DNA from: an uncultured Paraprevotella sp.
Lineage (GTDB): Bacteria > Bacteroidota > Bacteroidia > Bacteroidales > Bacteroidaceae
Length of the DNA stretch: 38,687 nucleotides
Direction of reading: 5' to 3'
NCBI GenBank assembly: GCA_944321565.1
Contig: CALULT010000030.1
Span: 1 to 38,687 of the forward strand
The notes under the pieces are model-generated. The model did not search any database and was not told where the DNA came from. It saw only the letters and a list, made by a program, of their open reading frames with translations. Below, in pieces: positions 7,320-16,429 of the stretch (positions are counted from its first letter, which is position 1; each line of letters starts with the position of its first letter). Made by a program: the position numbers and the translations under genes.

Positions 7320-8232
7320 GCACACACTTTGGATGGCAATGCTCCTTCTGGCACTCCCCGGCGAAGGACAAGCCCAAACCTTTTACCGGGAAAATGAAAC
7401 GGCCATTGACATCTTCCACAAACTGGACGAGCTGTTTCCCAAACGGTTCCTGACCCAACGCTGGATGACCGGAGCACAATATTGGGTGCAACATTGGTAT
7501 GAAACCCCGTCCGATTACCAGGCACACAAAGCGCAAGTCGCCGCCCTCTTCAATGAACTCGACGAAACGCCCTACTTCCACAAAAACATCGACATGACCG
7601 ACAGTGCCGGAGTGCAACGGGCCAAATACATCATGTCCTTCCCTTCCGACATACGCGGGCAACAGGACTACCTCACGCTCACGGCCGACAATACGGGAGT
7701 GTGGTTCTACTACCAAGCCACCAACCGTTTCGCCAACCTCAAGACCGACGACATACCCGACCAGTCTATCGTGGAAGAGTTGGAACAATTCTTCGAAAGC
7801 TATGTCTCGCGAAAGGACGTGCGGAAAGAAGAAATCTCTTTCCAAGGGAGATACAAACGCGTGGTACACAGCCAAGGACGCCCCAACGACCCCACAGTCT
7901 TTTCCAAAGGCTTCAAGTATGTCGTGCCGCGTTGCACGGCAAAGGACTACCAACGATTCTACGACTTGTTCCATAAATACCTGAAAAAAGACATTCTCTA
8001 CGTGGCCAGCAACGACGTGTATTGGGAGTTCGAGGAAGTCGGCATCCGTGTCCGACTGGCCGACGGCCGTCCGCTTTATATGGGTGCCGCGCTCATCGGC
8101 GACGAACTCCACCTTGTACGCACGGTAGGAAGCTACAACGGCAACGGAGTGCTTCCCCGTGCCTGGGCTTTGGACGACCCCGTGTGGGACGGTTCCTACA
8201 TCAGCCGCAAACTGCAAGGGGAAGAACAATGA
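7303..8232 (+). CDS. secreted protein of unknown function in the ECF sigma operon
   Basis: A 309-residue protein from ATG 7303, starting MKTFIKHTLWMAMLLLALPG with a signal peptide ending near GQAQ. The upstream in-frame ATG at 7282 would put charged residues ahead of the signal and lies deeper inside the previous gene. The mature part is rich in aromatic residues (QYWVQHWYETP, YYQATNRF, YWEFEEVGI) and has no cysteines in obvious pairs or a lipobox, so it is probably periplasmic. I do not recognise a defined domain. Its start overlaps the anti-sigma gene by 17 nt, so it is probably part of that operon and may act in sensing or in the envelope function that the sigma factor controls. Confidence 0.75.
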   Translation: MKTFIKHTLWMAMLLLALPGEGQAQTFYRENETAIDIFHKLDELFPKRFLTQRWMTGAQYWVQHWYETPSDYQAHKAQVAALFNELDETPYFHKNIDMTDSAGVQRAKYIMSFPSDIRGQQDYLTLTADNTGVWFYYQATNRFANLKTDDIPDQSIVEELEQFFESYVSRKDVRKEEISFQGRYKRVVHSQGRPNDPTVFSKGFKYVVPRCTAKDYQRFYDLFHKYLKKDILYVASNDVYWEFEEVGIRVRLADGRPLYMGAALIGDELHLVRTVGSYNGNGVLPRAWALDDPVWDGSYISRKLQGEEQ

Positions 8233-8588
8233 AATATAGTCAAAGAGAAATGGTTTGCGAATGGCACAACGAAACTTAGTTAGAAGTGACTCCAGATCTT
8301 CTTTTTGTGTGTTTTTGGGGAATAATATCCAAGAATGAAAGTTTCAAGCACTTGGAACTGGGTGTTTCAGGCTCTGAAACTTTTAGGCCGTGAGGCGGGG
8401 GAGTCCTCTATGCACACCCTGCCCGGACGAGCCGCTTTTCCTTCCTCGACACATGCAGGAAGATTTTTCGCAAACCATTTTTGTCCGGCTATAAAAAGGC
8501 ATTTCTGCTGAAACAAAAAGCAAGCGGATGCGTATTATGGGCAAAAGCCCCCGCCGGGGGGCACATTAACCCAAAAATACACGACCTG
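8233..8588. other. 356-nt intergenic region with hairpins
   Basis: No credible gene is seen; the in-frame extension of the next coding region from 8481 has no secretion signal and is probably leader. The stretch holds the competing hairpins at 8338-8384 and a short GC stem (8547-8552 with 8557-8562) 26 nt before the ATG at 8589. No TAnnTTTG promoter box was found, so a non-standard (possibly ECF-dependent) promoter is possible. Confidence 0.5.
8338..8384. repeat. mutually exclusive hairpins
   Basis: AAAGTTTCA (8338-8346) is the exact complement of TGAAACTTT (8375-8383). The second arm also pairs perfectly with a nearer segment: GTTTCAG (8364-8370) with CTGAAAC (8374-8380) around GCT. A third possibility is 8341-8348 with 8351-8358. 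The two main pairings share bases and cannot form together, as in attenuators or switches. Only four T residues follow, so terminator strength is doubtful. Confidence 0.5.
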
Positions 8589-11519
8589 ATGAAAACATCC
8601 GCATTCCTCCTGCAAACGACAGTTTTGCTGTTACTCTCAGTCTTCCCCTCCCGTATGTCCGCACAAAAAAGCGGCACGATTTACGGCGGCGTGTTCAACT
8701 CCGTCACCCGCGAACGCCTCACGGGCGTAAAGGTGGAACTGCGGGATCGGAACCACGCCGTCATCGACTCCATGCGCAACCGCCCCAAGACCCAAATCGC
8801 CGACCGCCCGGGCGCGTGGTTCTTCGAACGGGAAGGACGACACTGCCCCGCATGCACCGTGCGTTTCAAGGCCGACGGCTACGAGGTGTTCGAATTGCCC
8901 GTAGACTCCTTCAGTTTCCGGCGGCGCGAACTGGCCCGCTTCATCGCCGATGTATATTTGGAAAGGACTATGAAACAAAAGACATTGGGCGAAGTGACGG
9001 TCAAGGCCACGAAAGTGAAAGTCTATGCCCGCGGCGACACCATGGTCTATAATGCCGATGCCTTCCAGCTGGCCGAAGGCTCCATGCTCGACGCCCTCAT
9101 CCGCCAGCTGCCGGGCGTGGAACTGAAGGACGACGGGCGCATCCTCGTGAACGGCCGCTACGTGGAAAACCTGCTGCTCAACGGAGAGGATTTCTTCAAA
9201 GGCGACCCGTCCGTGCTGCTGCAAAACCTGCCCTCATATGCGGTGAAGGACGTGAAGGTGTATGACAAAGACGGCCGGCTCAGCGAGTTCATGGGACGGA
9301 AGGCCGGCGACGAGGAACTGGTAATGGACGTGCGGTTGAAACGGGAATACAGCGTGGGCTGGCTGGGCAACGCCGAAACCGGCTACGGCACGGAAGAACG
9401 CTACCGCGCCCGCTTCTTCGGCCTGCGCTTCACGCCCCACACGCGGGTCTCCGCCTTCGGCAACCTCAACAACATGAACGAAAGCCAGCTGCCGCGCGCC
9501 AACGGGACATGGACACCGGCACAACTCACCGGCGGCCTGCGGGCGGACAAACTCTTCGGCATTGACTACATGGTGAACGGGCGCGACGGGAAATACAAGC
9601 TCAATGGCAACGCCTCCTACCAGCACTTCGACACCGACGTGCGCACCCGCACGTCGGGCGTGAACTTCCTGCCGGACGGCGACACCTACGAGGAGGACTC
9701 CCACGGACAAGCCTTCTGCCAGACCTGGATCCACACCGCCCACGATTTCCAGTTCAACTGGCCGAAAGCCTTCCTGCGCCTGCAACCCTCGTTCCGTTGG
9801 GGACAATGGAATGACCGCAACACCTATCTCTCCGGCACGTTCCACACCGACCCGGAGCCCAACTTCGGCCAAAGCCTGCTGGACAGCCTCGCCCATCCCG
9901 CCGCCGGCGACCTCTTGCGCCGCATCGCCATCAACCGCTCCCGCAGGGAACAGCACAACCGGGGCGAACGGACCAACGCCGCCCTCCGCCTGAACTCGTC
10001 CGTCAAGACCGGACTGGGCGACGACAACCTGAACCTCCATGCCTACATACAGTACCAAGACTACAAGCAACGCTGGTACGAGCATTACCGGCTGGACTAT
10101 CCCTCCGGAAGCGGAGCCACGGACTTCCGCAACCAATACACCAACGATGACGGCCCGACGCGCAACATGAACTACGACCTCGGCGGCGAATACTGGCTTT
10201 GGCTGCCACACAACCTGGCCGTCGTGCCCGGCTACAACTACCATTGGCACGACCACGACAAGCGGTATGAGCTGTACCGGCTGGACCAACTGGCCGACTG
10301 GGGGGAAGAAGGCGGACGTCCCCTGGGAATGTTGCCTTCGGAAAGCGAACACCTGGCTCAGACGATGGACCGAGCGAACAGCTACTGGTCACACCTGACC
10401 GACCAATCGCACAAGTTCAGCCTGTACGTCAAATGGGAAGGATATGGGAAACGCCACAAGGGCACTTACTGGTATCTCACCCTCGACCTGCCGCTGATGC
10501 CCGTGTGGCAGGAACTGGACTACCGCCGCGACCGCATCGACACCACCGTCAGCCGCCGCCACGTGCTCTTCGAGCCGCACTTCATGCTGTGGGGACGGTG
10601 GAAGAACCGCTCACGGGGCTTCAGGCTGGAATACCGCAAGCGGCAGTCCTTCCCGGCCATGACCTCGTACATCGACATCCGCACGACGGACGACCCGCTG
10701 AACCTCACGCTGAGCAACACGGGACTGAAGAACACCCACCGGCATGAGTTGTCTTTCTATTTCTACCGGAACGACAACCCGAAGAACCGCCACTTCAACA
10801 CCTATTGGAGCTACTCGGTCACACAAAATGCCGTGGCACAAGGATACATTTATAATAAGGAGACCGGTGTGCGCACCTACCGCCCGGAGAACGTGAACGG
10901 GAACTATGACGTGGGCGGCAACCTGCACTACGACATGCAGTTCCATCGGCACAAACCTCTCGACATGACAGCCGATGCCTGGTCACGCCTGTACCATTCC
11001 GTGGACCTTATCGGGGTCACGGAAGGAACCGCCCCGCAACGCAGCACCGTGCAGAACGTCAACAGCGGCGGCAAACTCAGCTTCAACTACACGTTCCCAC
11101 GAAACGTCAAGGTGGGGGCGAAAGCCGCCTGCACCTGGAATCACCTGACCAGCCGCCGCGAGGACTTCGTCCCCATCAACGCCTTCGACTTCAACTACGG
11201 CCTGACCGCCCAGGCCGGGCTTCCATGGAACCTCCAGTTCAACACCGACCTGACGCTCTACAGCCGCCGGGGCTACGAGGCACAAGGCATGAACACGGAC
11301 GACGTGGTGTGGAACGCCACCCTCTCCAAACGTTTCCTCAAGAACCGGCTCATCCTGTCCGTGGACGGATTCGACATCCTTGGACAACTCTCCGCCACCA
11401 CCCAGACCCTCAACGGACAAGGGCGCACGGAGACTTGGCGCAACGTGCTCCCCAGCTATGCCATGCTGCGCCTCGCCTACCGGCTCGACATCAAGCCGGC
11501 CAAACGCCCGGGAGGATAA
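8589..11519 (+). CDS. outer-membrane beta-barrel protein with carboxypeptidase-regulatory-like and plug-like domains
   Basis: A 976-residue protein from ATG 8589 with a signal peptide (MKTSAFLLQTTVLLLLSVFP... MSAQ). Residues about 26-130 form a carboxypeptidase-regulatory-like beta-sandwich (GTIYGGVFNSVTRERLTGVKV). Residues about 150-215 look like a TonB plug (GDTMVYNADAFQLAEGSMLDA, LPGVELKDDGRILVNGR). The rest is a beta-barrel with alternating aromatic strands, ending in LRLAYRLDIKP. It resembles SusC-related barrel proteins that lack a SusD partner. No TonB box was identified, so it may be a receptor or a structural outer-membrane protein. It sits between the ECF sigma unit and a GH43 gene, suggesting glycan import or sensing, but no substrate can be assigned. 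Confidence 0.85.
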   Translation: MKTSAFLLQTTVLLLLSVFPSRMSAQKSGTIYGGVFNSVTRERLTGVKVELRDRNHAVIDSMRNRPKTQIADRPGAWFFEREGRHCPACTVRFKADGYEVFELPVDSFSFRRRELARFIADVYLERTMKQKTLGEVTVKATKVKVYARGDTMVYNADAFQLAEGSMLDALIRQLPGVELKDDGRILVNGRYVENLLLNGEDFFKGDPSVLLQNLPSYAVKDVKVYDKDGRLSEFMGRKAGDEELVMDVRLKREYSVGWLGNAETGYGTEERYRARFFGLRFTPHTRVSAFGNLNNMNESQLPRANGTWTPAQLTGGLRADKLFGIDYMVNGRDGKYKLNGNASYQHFDTDVRTRTSGVNFLPDGDTYEEDSHGQAFCQTWIHTAHDFQFNWPKAFLRLQPSFRWGQWNDRNTYLSGTFHTDPEPNFGQSLLDSLAHPAAGDLLRRIAINRSRREQHNRGERTNAALRLNSSVKTGLGDDNLNLHAYIQYQDYKQRWYEHYRLDYPSGSGATDFRNQYTNDDGPTRNMNYDLGGEYWLWLPHNLAVVPGYNYHWHDHDKRYELYRLDQLADWGEEGGRPLGMLPSESEHLAQTMDRANSYWSHLTDQSHKFSLYVKWEGYGKRHKGTYWYLTLDLPLMPVWQELDYRRDRIDTTVSRRHVLFEPHFMLWGRWKNRSRGFRLEYRKRQSFPAMTSYIDIRTTDDPLNLTLSNTGLKNTHRHELSFYFYRNDNPKNRHFNTYWSYSVTQNAVAQGYIYNKETGVRTYRPENVNGNYDVGGNLHYDMQFHRHKPLDMTADAWSRLYHSVDLIGVTEGTAPQRSTVQNVNSGGKLSFNYTFPRNVKVGAKAACTWNHLTSRREDFVPINAFDFNYGLTAQAGLPWNLQFNTDLTLYSRRGYEAQGMNTDDVVWNATLSKRFLKNRLILSVDGFDILGQLSATTQTLNGQGRTETWRNVLPSYAMLRLAYRLDIKPAKRPGG

Positions 11520-11549
11520 AAGATTGCCATGGCAAAAAATGACAGAAAA

Positions 11550-11575
11550 AGCCGGATTTCTTTTTCCATCCGGCT
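11550..11575. terminator. 8-bp stem-loop between barrel and GH43 genes
   Basis: AGCCGGAT (11550-11557) pairs exactly with ATCCGGCT (11568-11575) around a T-rich 10-nt loop. It lies 30 nt after the barrel-gene stop and 10 nt before the next -7 box. The following bases (GTTTCTCC) are only weakly T-rich, so it may be a weak terminator or an operator. Confidence 0.45.
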
Positions 11576-11584
11576 GTTTCTCCG

Positions 11585-11592
11585 TATATTTG
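11585..11592 (+). promoter_or_regulatory. -7 box TATATTTG upstream of GH43 gene
   Basis: Exact TAnnTTTG match 33 nt before the ATG at 11625. At the expected -33 position there is only a T-run in the hairpin loop. It supports the internal start of the GH43 gene rather than the ATG at 11529. Confidence 0.5.
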
Positions 11593-11624
11593 TACGCAAT
11601 ATTAACCTATATTTATACCAAGCA

Positions 11625-12845
11625 ATGATGAAGATTTCCAAATGGATGATGGCCGGATGCGCGGCCCTCGCCCTCTCCGCCCCGCTACACGCACAAGCAA
11701 ACGTTGCCGAATCAGACAGTTGCTACCTCTTTGCCTTTTTCTCCAACAACTCGCCCTACGGGGAGCAAATCCGCTACGCCTTGAGCGACGACGGTTTCAA
11801 TTACACCTCGCTCAATGAAGGGCGGCCCGTGGTGGCATCTGACACCATCGCCCTGAAAAAGAGCATCCGCGACCCGTACATCACACGGGGACGCGACGGC
11901 AAGACCTTCTATATGGTCATGACGGACATGCGCTCGGACGAGGGATGGCAGAGCAACGACGGCCTCATCCTGATGAAGAGCGACGACCTCATCCACTGGC
12001 AACACACGGCCATCGACTTCCCCACCCGGTTTCCCGACCTGCCGGGATTCGACCGCAGGAACCTGCATGCCGTGTGGGCCCCGCAAATCATTTGGGACGA
12101 CGAAGCGGGGAAATACATGATTTACTATTCTATCGGGCGGCACGATTGGGAATATCCCACGGAAGACCCGAACTTCAAGCAGCCTTACTTCAAGCTGTTC
12201 TACTCTTATGTTAATGAAGACTTCACCGACACCACCACTCCGAAGCTGCTCTTCGACTTCGGCACGGCGGCCATCGACGGCGACATCGTGCGCAACCCGA
12301 AGACGGGGGAATACGTGCTGTTCTTCAAAGACGAAGGGCGCTCGGTCATGAACAAGGGTTTCCGCACACGACAAGGCGTGATGCGCGCCACCAGCCAGCG
12401 GCTGACCGGCCCGTACGCCATCGAATGGCGGCACCTGCAAAAGGAGGGACAATACCCCGTGGAAGGCTCCAGCGTGTTCCCGCTCATCGGGTCGGACGAA
12501 TACGTGCTGATGTACGACTGCTACGCGCAGGGCTTCTACCAGTTCTGCAAGAGCAATGACCTGAAGAACTTCACGTTCGTGCAGAACACCAAGACACACG
12601 GCGACTTCACGCCCCGCCACGGCTCGGTGATGCACATCTCGGCAGCGGAGCGCGAAAGGCTGGAAGCCTGGTCGGCCCTCAGCATCGCCGTGAACGACCT
12701 GCGCACACGACCCGTGCCGACCCTGACGCTGAAACAGCTGGCACAACGGCCGGCGTTGCTGGAAGAAGCCCAAAAGGTGCTCGACACAACGGCCGACACC
12801 AAGACGCTGCAGGACATGGCCAAGAAAATCAAAAAGTTCAAGTAA
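11625..12845 (+). CDS. secreted glycoside hydrolase family 43 protein
   Basis: About 406 residues from the tandem ATG at 11625/11628. A signal peptide is followed by a five-bladed beta-propeller of the GH43 type. The likely catalytic base is Asp83 in IRDPYI. A pKa-modulating Asp lies in IDGDIV (Asp218 or Asp220), and the general acid is probably Glu280 in PVEGSSVFPL. WAPQI at 151-155 and HGSV near 360 are also typical. Family members remove arabinose, xylose or galactose side units; the substrate here is not evident. A charged, helical C-terminal tail (about 350-406) extends beyond the propeller. It follows the outer-membrane barrel gene on the same strand with its own promoter, and ends at a shared bidirectional terminator. 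Confidence 0.88.
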   Translation: MMKISKWMMAGCAALALSAPLHAQANVAESDSCYLFAFFSNNSPYGEQIRYALSDDGFNYTSLNEGRPVVASDTIALKKSIRDPYITRGRDGKTFYMVMTDMRSDEGWQSNDGLILMKSDDLIHWQHTAIDFPTRFPDLPGFDRRNLHAVWAPQIIWDDEAGKYMIYYSIGRHDWEYPTEDPNFKQPYFKLFYSYVNEDFTDTTTPKLLFDFGTAAIDGDIVRNPKTGEYVLFFKDEGRSVMNKGFRTRQGVMRATSQRLTGPYAIEWRHLQKEGQYPVEGSSVFPLIGSDEYVLMYDCYAQGFYQFCKSNDLKNFTFVQNTKTHGDFTPRHGSVMHISAAERERLEAWSALSIAVNDLRTRPVPTLTLKQLAQRPALLEEAQKVLDTTADTKTLQDMAKKIKKFK

Positions 12846-12847
12846 AA

Positions 12848-12892
12848 AAAGCCCGAAGACACACAGAATACCAAACAGTGCCTTCGGGCTTT
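12848..12892. terminator. bidirectional terminator between convergent GH43 genes
   Basis: AAAGCCCGAAG (12848-12858) pairs with CTTCGGGCTTT (12882-12892), a perfect 11-bp stem with a 23-nt loop. A-rich and T-rich flanks on the two sides make it work for both the plus-strand gene ending at 12845 and the minus-strand gene ending at 12904. Confidence 0.85.
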
Positions 12893-12903
12893 CCTTTTCT
12901 GGT

Positions 12904-14058
12904 TCAAGCACCGGGTGGCAAGACGAATCGCCCTGCAGGCGACCAGCTGTCCAGCCAACGGAGCACGGGTACGCCGTCCGCGCCAAACACGATTGGCAAC
13001 CACACGTAGCGCGAATCCTGCAGGCTTTCCGGATTCCAACGGTCGGCCATGAAGATGAAACCATCCTCCACGCCCTCCACCTTTAAAACATAAGTGCCTT
13101 GCGAATGGAAAGACTTCTCCGCACCTTCGCCCGCGAAGGGAGACGGCAGTTGTTCCCACGGCCCCCACACGGACGAAGCCCTAAACATGCGGGCCTCGTT
13201 GGGTGCCCATCCGGTGCAGCCGCTCGTAATCATCCAATACGCCCCGTCGCGTTTGAATATCGTGGGAGCCTCATTCTGCCCGCCCGGCGCGACGCGGACG
13301 AAGCGTCCCGTGTAGTCCAGGTAGTCGTCCGTCAGTTCGGCGATGTTCAGCGTCAGGTTCTCCTCGGCCGAAAAGATGTGGTAAGCCTTGCCGTCATCGT
13401 CCACGAACACCGTCATGTCGCGGCTCATCTGCCCGCCGGGCACATCGCGCGCCAGCAAAAGCCCGTCGGCCACGGCCTTACGCCATTCCGGTGTCCACCA
13501 CTCCGTGTAGTCCGACTCCTTCAACCGTTTCGCCCGCCGGATGTCACGGCGCGAAAAATCAGACGGCCATTTCCCCGCGTTCGGCCGCAACGAACGGATA
13601 AAGCGGAAAGGCCCCACGGGACTGTCCGCTTCGGCAAACCCCACGCGGGCGGCGGCATAACCCTGCCCTTTCAGTTCCAAATGAAACAACATGACGAACT
13701 TGCACGTCCGGGCGTTGTAAACCACCTTGGGCCGTTCCATGATACAGCCCCGCTCTATCGGACTTCCCTGCCTCCCCGAAACGGCCAACGCCACCCCTTC
13801 GTCCGTCCAATGCACCAAATCGGAAGAAGAATAGACCCCCACGCCCACTTCCGTCGTAAAGCCACGCGCAGGACGGTTCTCCCCATACCAATAATAACGC
13901 CCTTCGTGCCACAAGACACCGCCGCCGTGCGCGTTAATCACCCGGCCTTCCGCGTCGTGCCACACTTTTCCCGGCTCGATGCACTCCTGCCCCCGGACAC
14001 CGCACAAAACACAAAAGTCGACGGCCAGCCACAACATTAAACCACGTTTCCATTCCAT
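12904..14058 (-). CDS. secreted GH43 enzyme resembling subfamily 34 (galactanase/galactosidase-like)
   Basis: A 384-residue protein with a signal peptide (MEWKRGLMLWLAVDFCVLCG). The start of the propeller has INAHGGGVLWHEGRYYWYGE (residues 41-60), a block seen in the GH43_34/GH43_24 branch that contains exo-beta-1,3-galactanase-like and beta-galactosidase-like enzymes. Further blocks are MERPKVVYN (108-116), SRDMTVFVDDDGKAY and GQNEAPTIFKRDGAYWM, where the Glu is a likely catalytic residue. It differs clearly from the GH43 enzyme encoded convergently next door, so the pair probably removes different sugars. Subfamily placement is by motif memory only. A TATTTTTG promoter box lies at 14099-14092. 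Confidence 0.85.
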   Translation of the reverse strand: MEWKRGLMLWLAVDFCVLCGVRGQECIEPGKVWHDAEGRVINAHGGGVLWHEGRYYWYGENRPARGFTTEVGVGVYSSSDLVHWTDEGVALAVSGRQGSPIERGCIMERPKVVYNARTCKFVMLFHLELKGQGYAAARVGFAEADSPVGPFRFIRSLRPNAGKWPSDFSRRDIRRAKRLKESDYTEWWTPEWRKAVADGLLLARDVPGGQMSRDMTVFVDDDGKAYHIFSAEENLTLNIAELTDDYLDYTGRFVRVAPGGQNEAPTIFKRDGAYWMITSGCTGWAPNEARMFRASSVWGPWEQLPSPFAGEGAEKSFHSQGTYVLKVEGVEDGFIFMADRWNPESLQDSRYVWLPIVFGADGVPVLRWLDSWSPAGRFVLPPGA

Positions 14059-14091
14059 TGTTTCTTCTCCTCGAAATTAGATTTACGGACA

Positions 14092-14099
14092 CAAAAATA
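14092..14099 (-). promoter_or_regulatory. -7 box TATTTTTG (minus strand)
   Basis: Exact TAnnTTTG match 33 nt upstream of the minus-strand GH43 start at 14058, with a GAGGAG ribosome-binding-like stretch between. No good -33 element at 19 nt. Confidence 0.5.
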
Positions 14100-14122
14100 G
14101 ACATAAAACATCAAACTGCCAA

Positions 14123-14152
14123 AAGCCGGACTGCCTCACGGCACCCCGGCTT
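14123..14152 (-). terminator. intrinsic terminator of the nitrogen operon
   Basis: On the minus strand AAGCCGG (14152-14146) pairs with CCGGCTT (14129-14123) and is followed by TT; inner bases TGCC/GGCA (14132-14135 with 14140-14143) extend the stem. It lies 38 nt beyond the glnN stop and separates it from the GH43 promoter. Confidence 0.65.
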
Positions 14153-14189
14153 CCTCACTTAAATAACCAACAAATAGAGGACCGCGATC

Positions 14190-16379
14190 CTACCGTATGA
14201 AAAGCAGTTCGCGATACTTAGGCAATGTCCACATCTGGTCGTCCACAATCAGCTCCAGCTTATCGATGTGGTAACGGATTTGTTCCAACATCGGAGCAAT
14301 CGTGTCATGGTAAGCCACAGCCTTCGCCCGCTCGCCTTCAATCTTATTGGCCACCTTGCGCGCATCCACCATGGCATCCACGTGTTCCTTGATGTAGGCC
14401 GTGCGTTCGGCGATTTCGCGGATGATGGCGATGTTCTCAGCCGACAGCTTGGCTGCTTCTTCCTCGCTGAACAAGCCTTTCATTTTATATACGTTGTCAA
14501 TCAGCTTGCTTTGGTATTCTACCGCCACCGGCACGATGTGGTTCATGGCCAGGTCGCCCAACACACGGGCTTCGATTTGGATTTTCTTGGTGTAGGTCTC
14601 CCACTTCACCTCGTTGCGGGCTTCCAGTTCCACCTTGGTCATCACACCCGTCTTTTCAAACATGGCAATGCTGCCCAGCGTGAGGTAGTTGTCAAAGATT
14701 ACCGGACAACTCGTCTCGCAGTCCAGCCCGCGGCGGGCAGCCTCGGCCTTCCATTCGTCGCTGTAGCCGTTGCCGTCAAAGCGGATGGGCTTGCAAATCT
14801 TGATGTATTTGCGGATGACCTGGATGAGCGCGGCCTCCTTGGCCTCGCCCTTGGCCATCAACGCGTCCACCTCGCCCTTGAACAGTTCCAACTGCTCTGC
14901 CAACGCGGCGTTCAGCGCAATCATGGCACTGGCGCAGTTGGCCTCCGACCCCACGGCGCGGAACTCGAAACGGTTGCCCGTGAAAGCGAAAGGCGACGTG
15001 CGGTTGCGGTCGGTGTTGTCAATGAGCAGCTCAGGAATCTGCGGGATGTCCAGCTTCATGCCGTGCTTGCCGCCTAAAGCCACCAAGTCTTCGTCCGAAC
15101 TTTCCTCCAGATGGTCGAGCACCCGGCTCAGCTGTTCGCCCAGGAAGGAAGAGATGATGGCGGGAGGTGCCTCGTTGGCTCCCAGCCTGTGGGCATTGGT
15201 CGCGCTCATGATGGAAGCCTTCAGCAATCCGTTATGACGGTAAACGGCCATCAGCGTGTTCACGATGAACGTGATGAAACGCAGGTTCTCTTCCGCTGTC
15301 TTGCCCGGTGCCATCAACAGCACACCGGTGTCCGTGCCCAACGACCAGTTGTTGTGCTTGCCCGAACCGTTCACGCCCTTGAACGGTTTCTCGTGGAGCA
15401 ACACGCGGAAACCGTGCGTCCGGGCCACCTTGCGCATGAGCGACATGATGAGCATGTTGTGGTCCACGGCCAGGTTGCACTCCTCAAAGATGGGTGCAAG
15501 TTCAAACTGGTTGGGCGCGACCTCGTTGTGGCGCGTCTTCACGGGGATGCCCAGTTCCAAGGCCTGGATTTCCAAGTCTTTCATGAAAGCGGCCACGCGG
15601 GTCGGTATGGCGCCGAAGTAATGGTCTTCCAGCTGCTGGTTCTTCGAAGCCTCATGCCCCATCAGGGTACGCCCGGTGAGCAACAGGTCGGGACGGGCGG
15701 CGTACAAGCCTTCGTCCACCAGGAAATATTCCTGCTCCCAGCCCAAGTAGGCATAAACCTTCTTCACCGACGGGTCGAAGTAACGGCAAACCTCCGTGGC
15801 CGCCTTGTCCACTGCGCGCAACGCTTTCAGCAACGGCGCCTTGTAGTCGAGCGACTCCCCGGTGTAAGCGATGAAAATCGTGGGAATGCACAAGGTGTCG
15901 TCCACCACGAACACCGGCGACGAAGGATCCCACGCACTGTAGCCGCGCGCCTCGAAGGTGTTGCGGATGCCTCCGTTGGGGAACGACGAGGCATCCGGCT
16001 CCTGCTGCACGAGCAGCTTGCCCGAGAACTCTTCCAGCATGCCGCCCTTCCCGTCGTGTTCCACGAACGCGTCGTGCTTCTCCGCCGTGCCTTCGGTCAG
16101 CGGCTGGAACCAGTGCGTGTAATGTGTCACGCCCAGTTCCATCGCCCACCGCTTCATGCCGGCAGCCACGTCATTGGCGATACTGCGGTCCAATGCCGCC
16201 CCGTTGTCCATCGCATCGACGAGCTTGTCATACACCTTCTTGGGCAGATACTTGAACATCTTTTCCCTGTTGAACACGTACTTCCCGAAATATTCGCTTG
16301 GCCGTTCCGCCGGCACTTCCACTTCTTTCGCCTTGGCGTGGAAAGCATTTTCCACAACCCTGAATCTCAAATCTGACAT
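14190..16379 (-). CDS. glnN: glutamine synthetase type III (GlnN)
   Basis: A 729-residue protein, the usual length of the large GSIII form found in Bacteroidetes and cyanobacteria. It makes glutamine from glutamate, ammonia and ATP and works as a dodecamer in the cytoplasm. Diagnostic blocks are GIRNTFEARGYSAWD, YLGWEQEYFLVD, KTRHNEVAPNQFELAP, GVNGSGKHNNWSLGTDTG (the ammonium/glutamate-binding core) and NRTSPFAFTGNRFEFRAVGS. The C-terminal about 170 residues are a helical extension unique to type III. It is the last gene of a four-gene operon with a 50-nt gap after amtB, so it should be induced together with ammonium uptake. The sequence looks intact. Confidence 0.97.
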   Translation of the reverse strand: MSDLRFRVVENAFHAKAKEVEVPAERPSEYFGKYVFNREKMFKYLPKKVYDKLVDAMDNGAALDRSIANDVAAGMKRWAMELGVTHYTHWFQPLTEGTAEKHDAFVEHDGKGGMLEEFSGKLLVQQEPDASSFPNGGIRNTFEARGYSAWDPSSPVFVVDDTLCIPTIFIAYTGESLDYKAPLLKALRAVDKAATEVCRYFDPSVKKVYAYLGWEQEYFLVDEGLYAARPDLLLTGRTLMGHEASKNQQLEDHYFGAIPTRVAAFMKDLEIQALELGIPVKTRHNEVAPNQFELAPIFEECNLAVDHNMLIMSLMRKVARTHGFRVLLHEKPFKGVNGSGKHNNWSLGTDTGVLLMAPGKTAEENLRFITFIVNTLMAVYRHNGLLKASIMSATNAHRLGANEAPPAIISSFLGEQLSRVLDHLEESSDEDLVALGGKHGMKLDIPQIPELLIDNTDRNRTSPFAFTGNRFEFRAVGSEANCASAMIALNAALAEQLELFKGEVDALMAKGEAKEAALIQVIRKYIKICKPIRFDGNGYSDEWKAEAARRGLDCETSCPVIFDNYLTLGSIAMFEKTGVMTKVELEARNEVKWETYTKKIQIEARVLGDLAMNHIVPVAVEYQSKLIDNVYKMKGLFSEEEAAKLSAENIAIIREIAERTAYIKEHVDAMVDARKVANKIEGERAKAVAYHDTIAPMLEQIRYHIDKLELIVDDQMWTLPKYRELLFIR

Positions 16380-16429
16380 AATTACCTATTCTATTTATAA
16401 GTTATTTGATAAAGTTACTATTCCTTCTT

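Noticed and set aside
8481-8588. 36-residue N-terminal extension of the barrel protein
   Set aside because: It would hide the signal peptide that begins at ATG 8589 and includes a GC hairpin.
14268-16376. long plus-strand open frames opposite glnN
   Set aside because: Antisense shadows of an intact, unmistakable gene.
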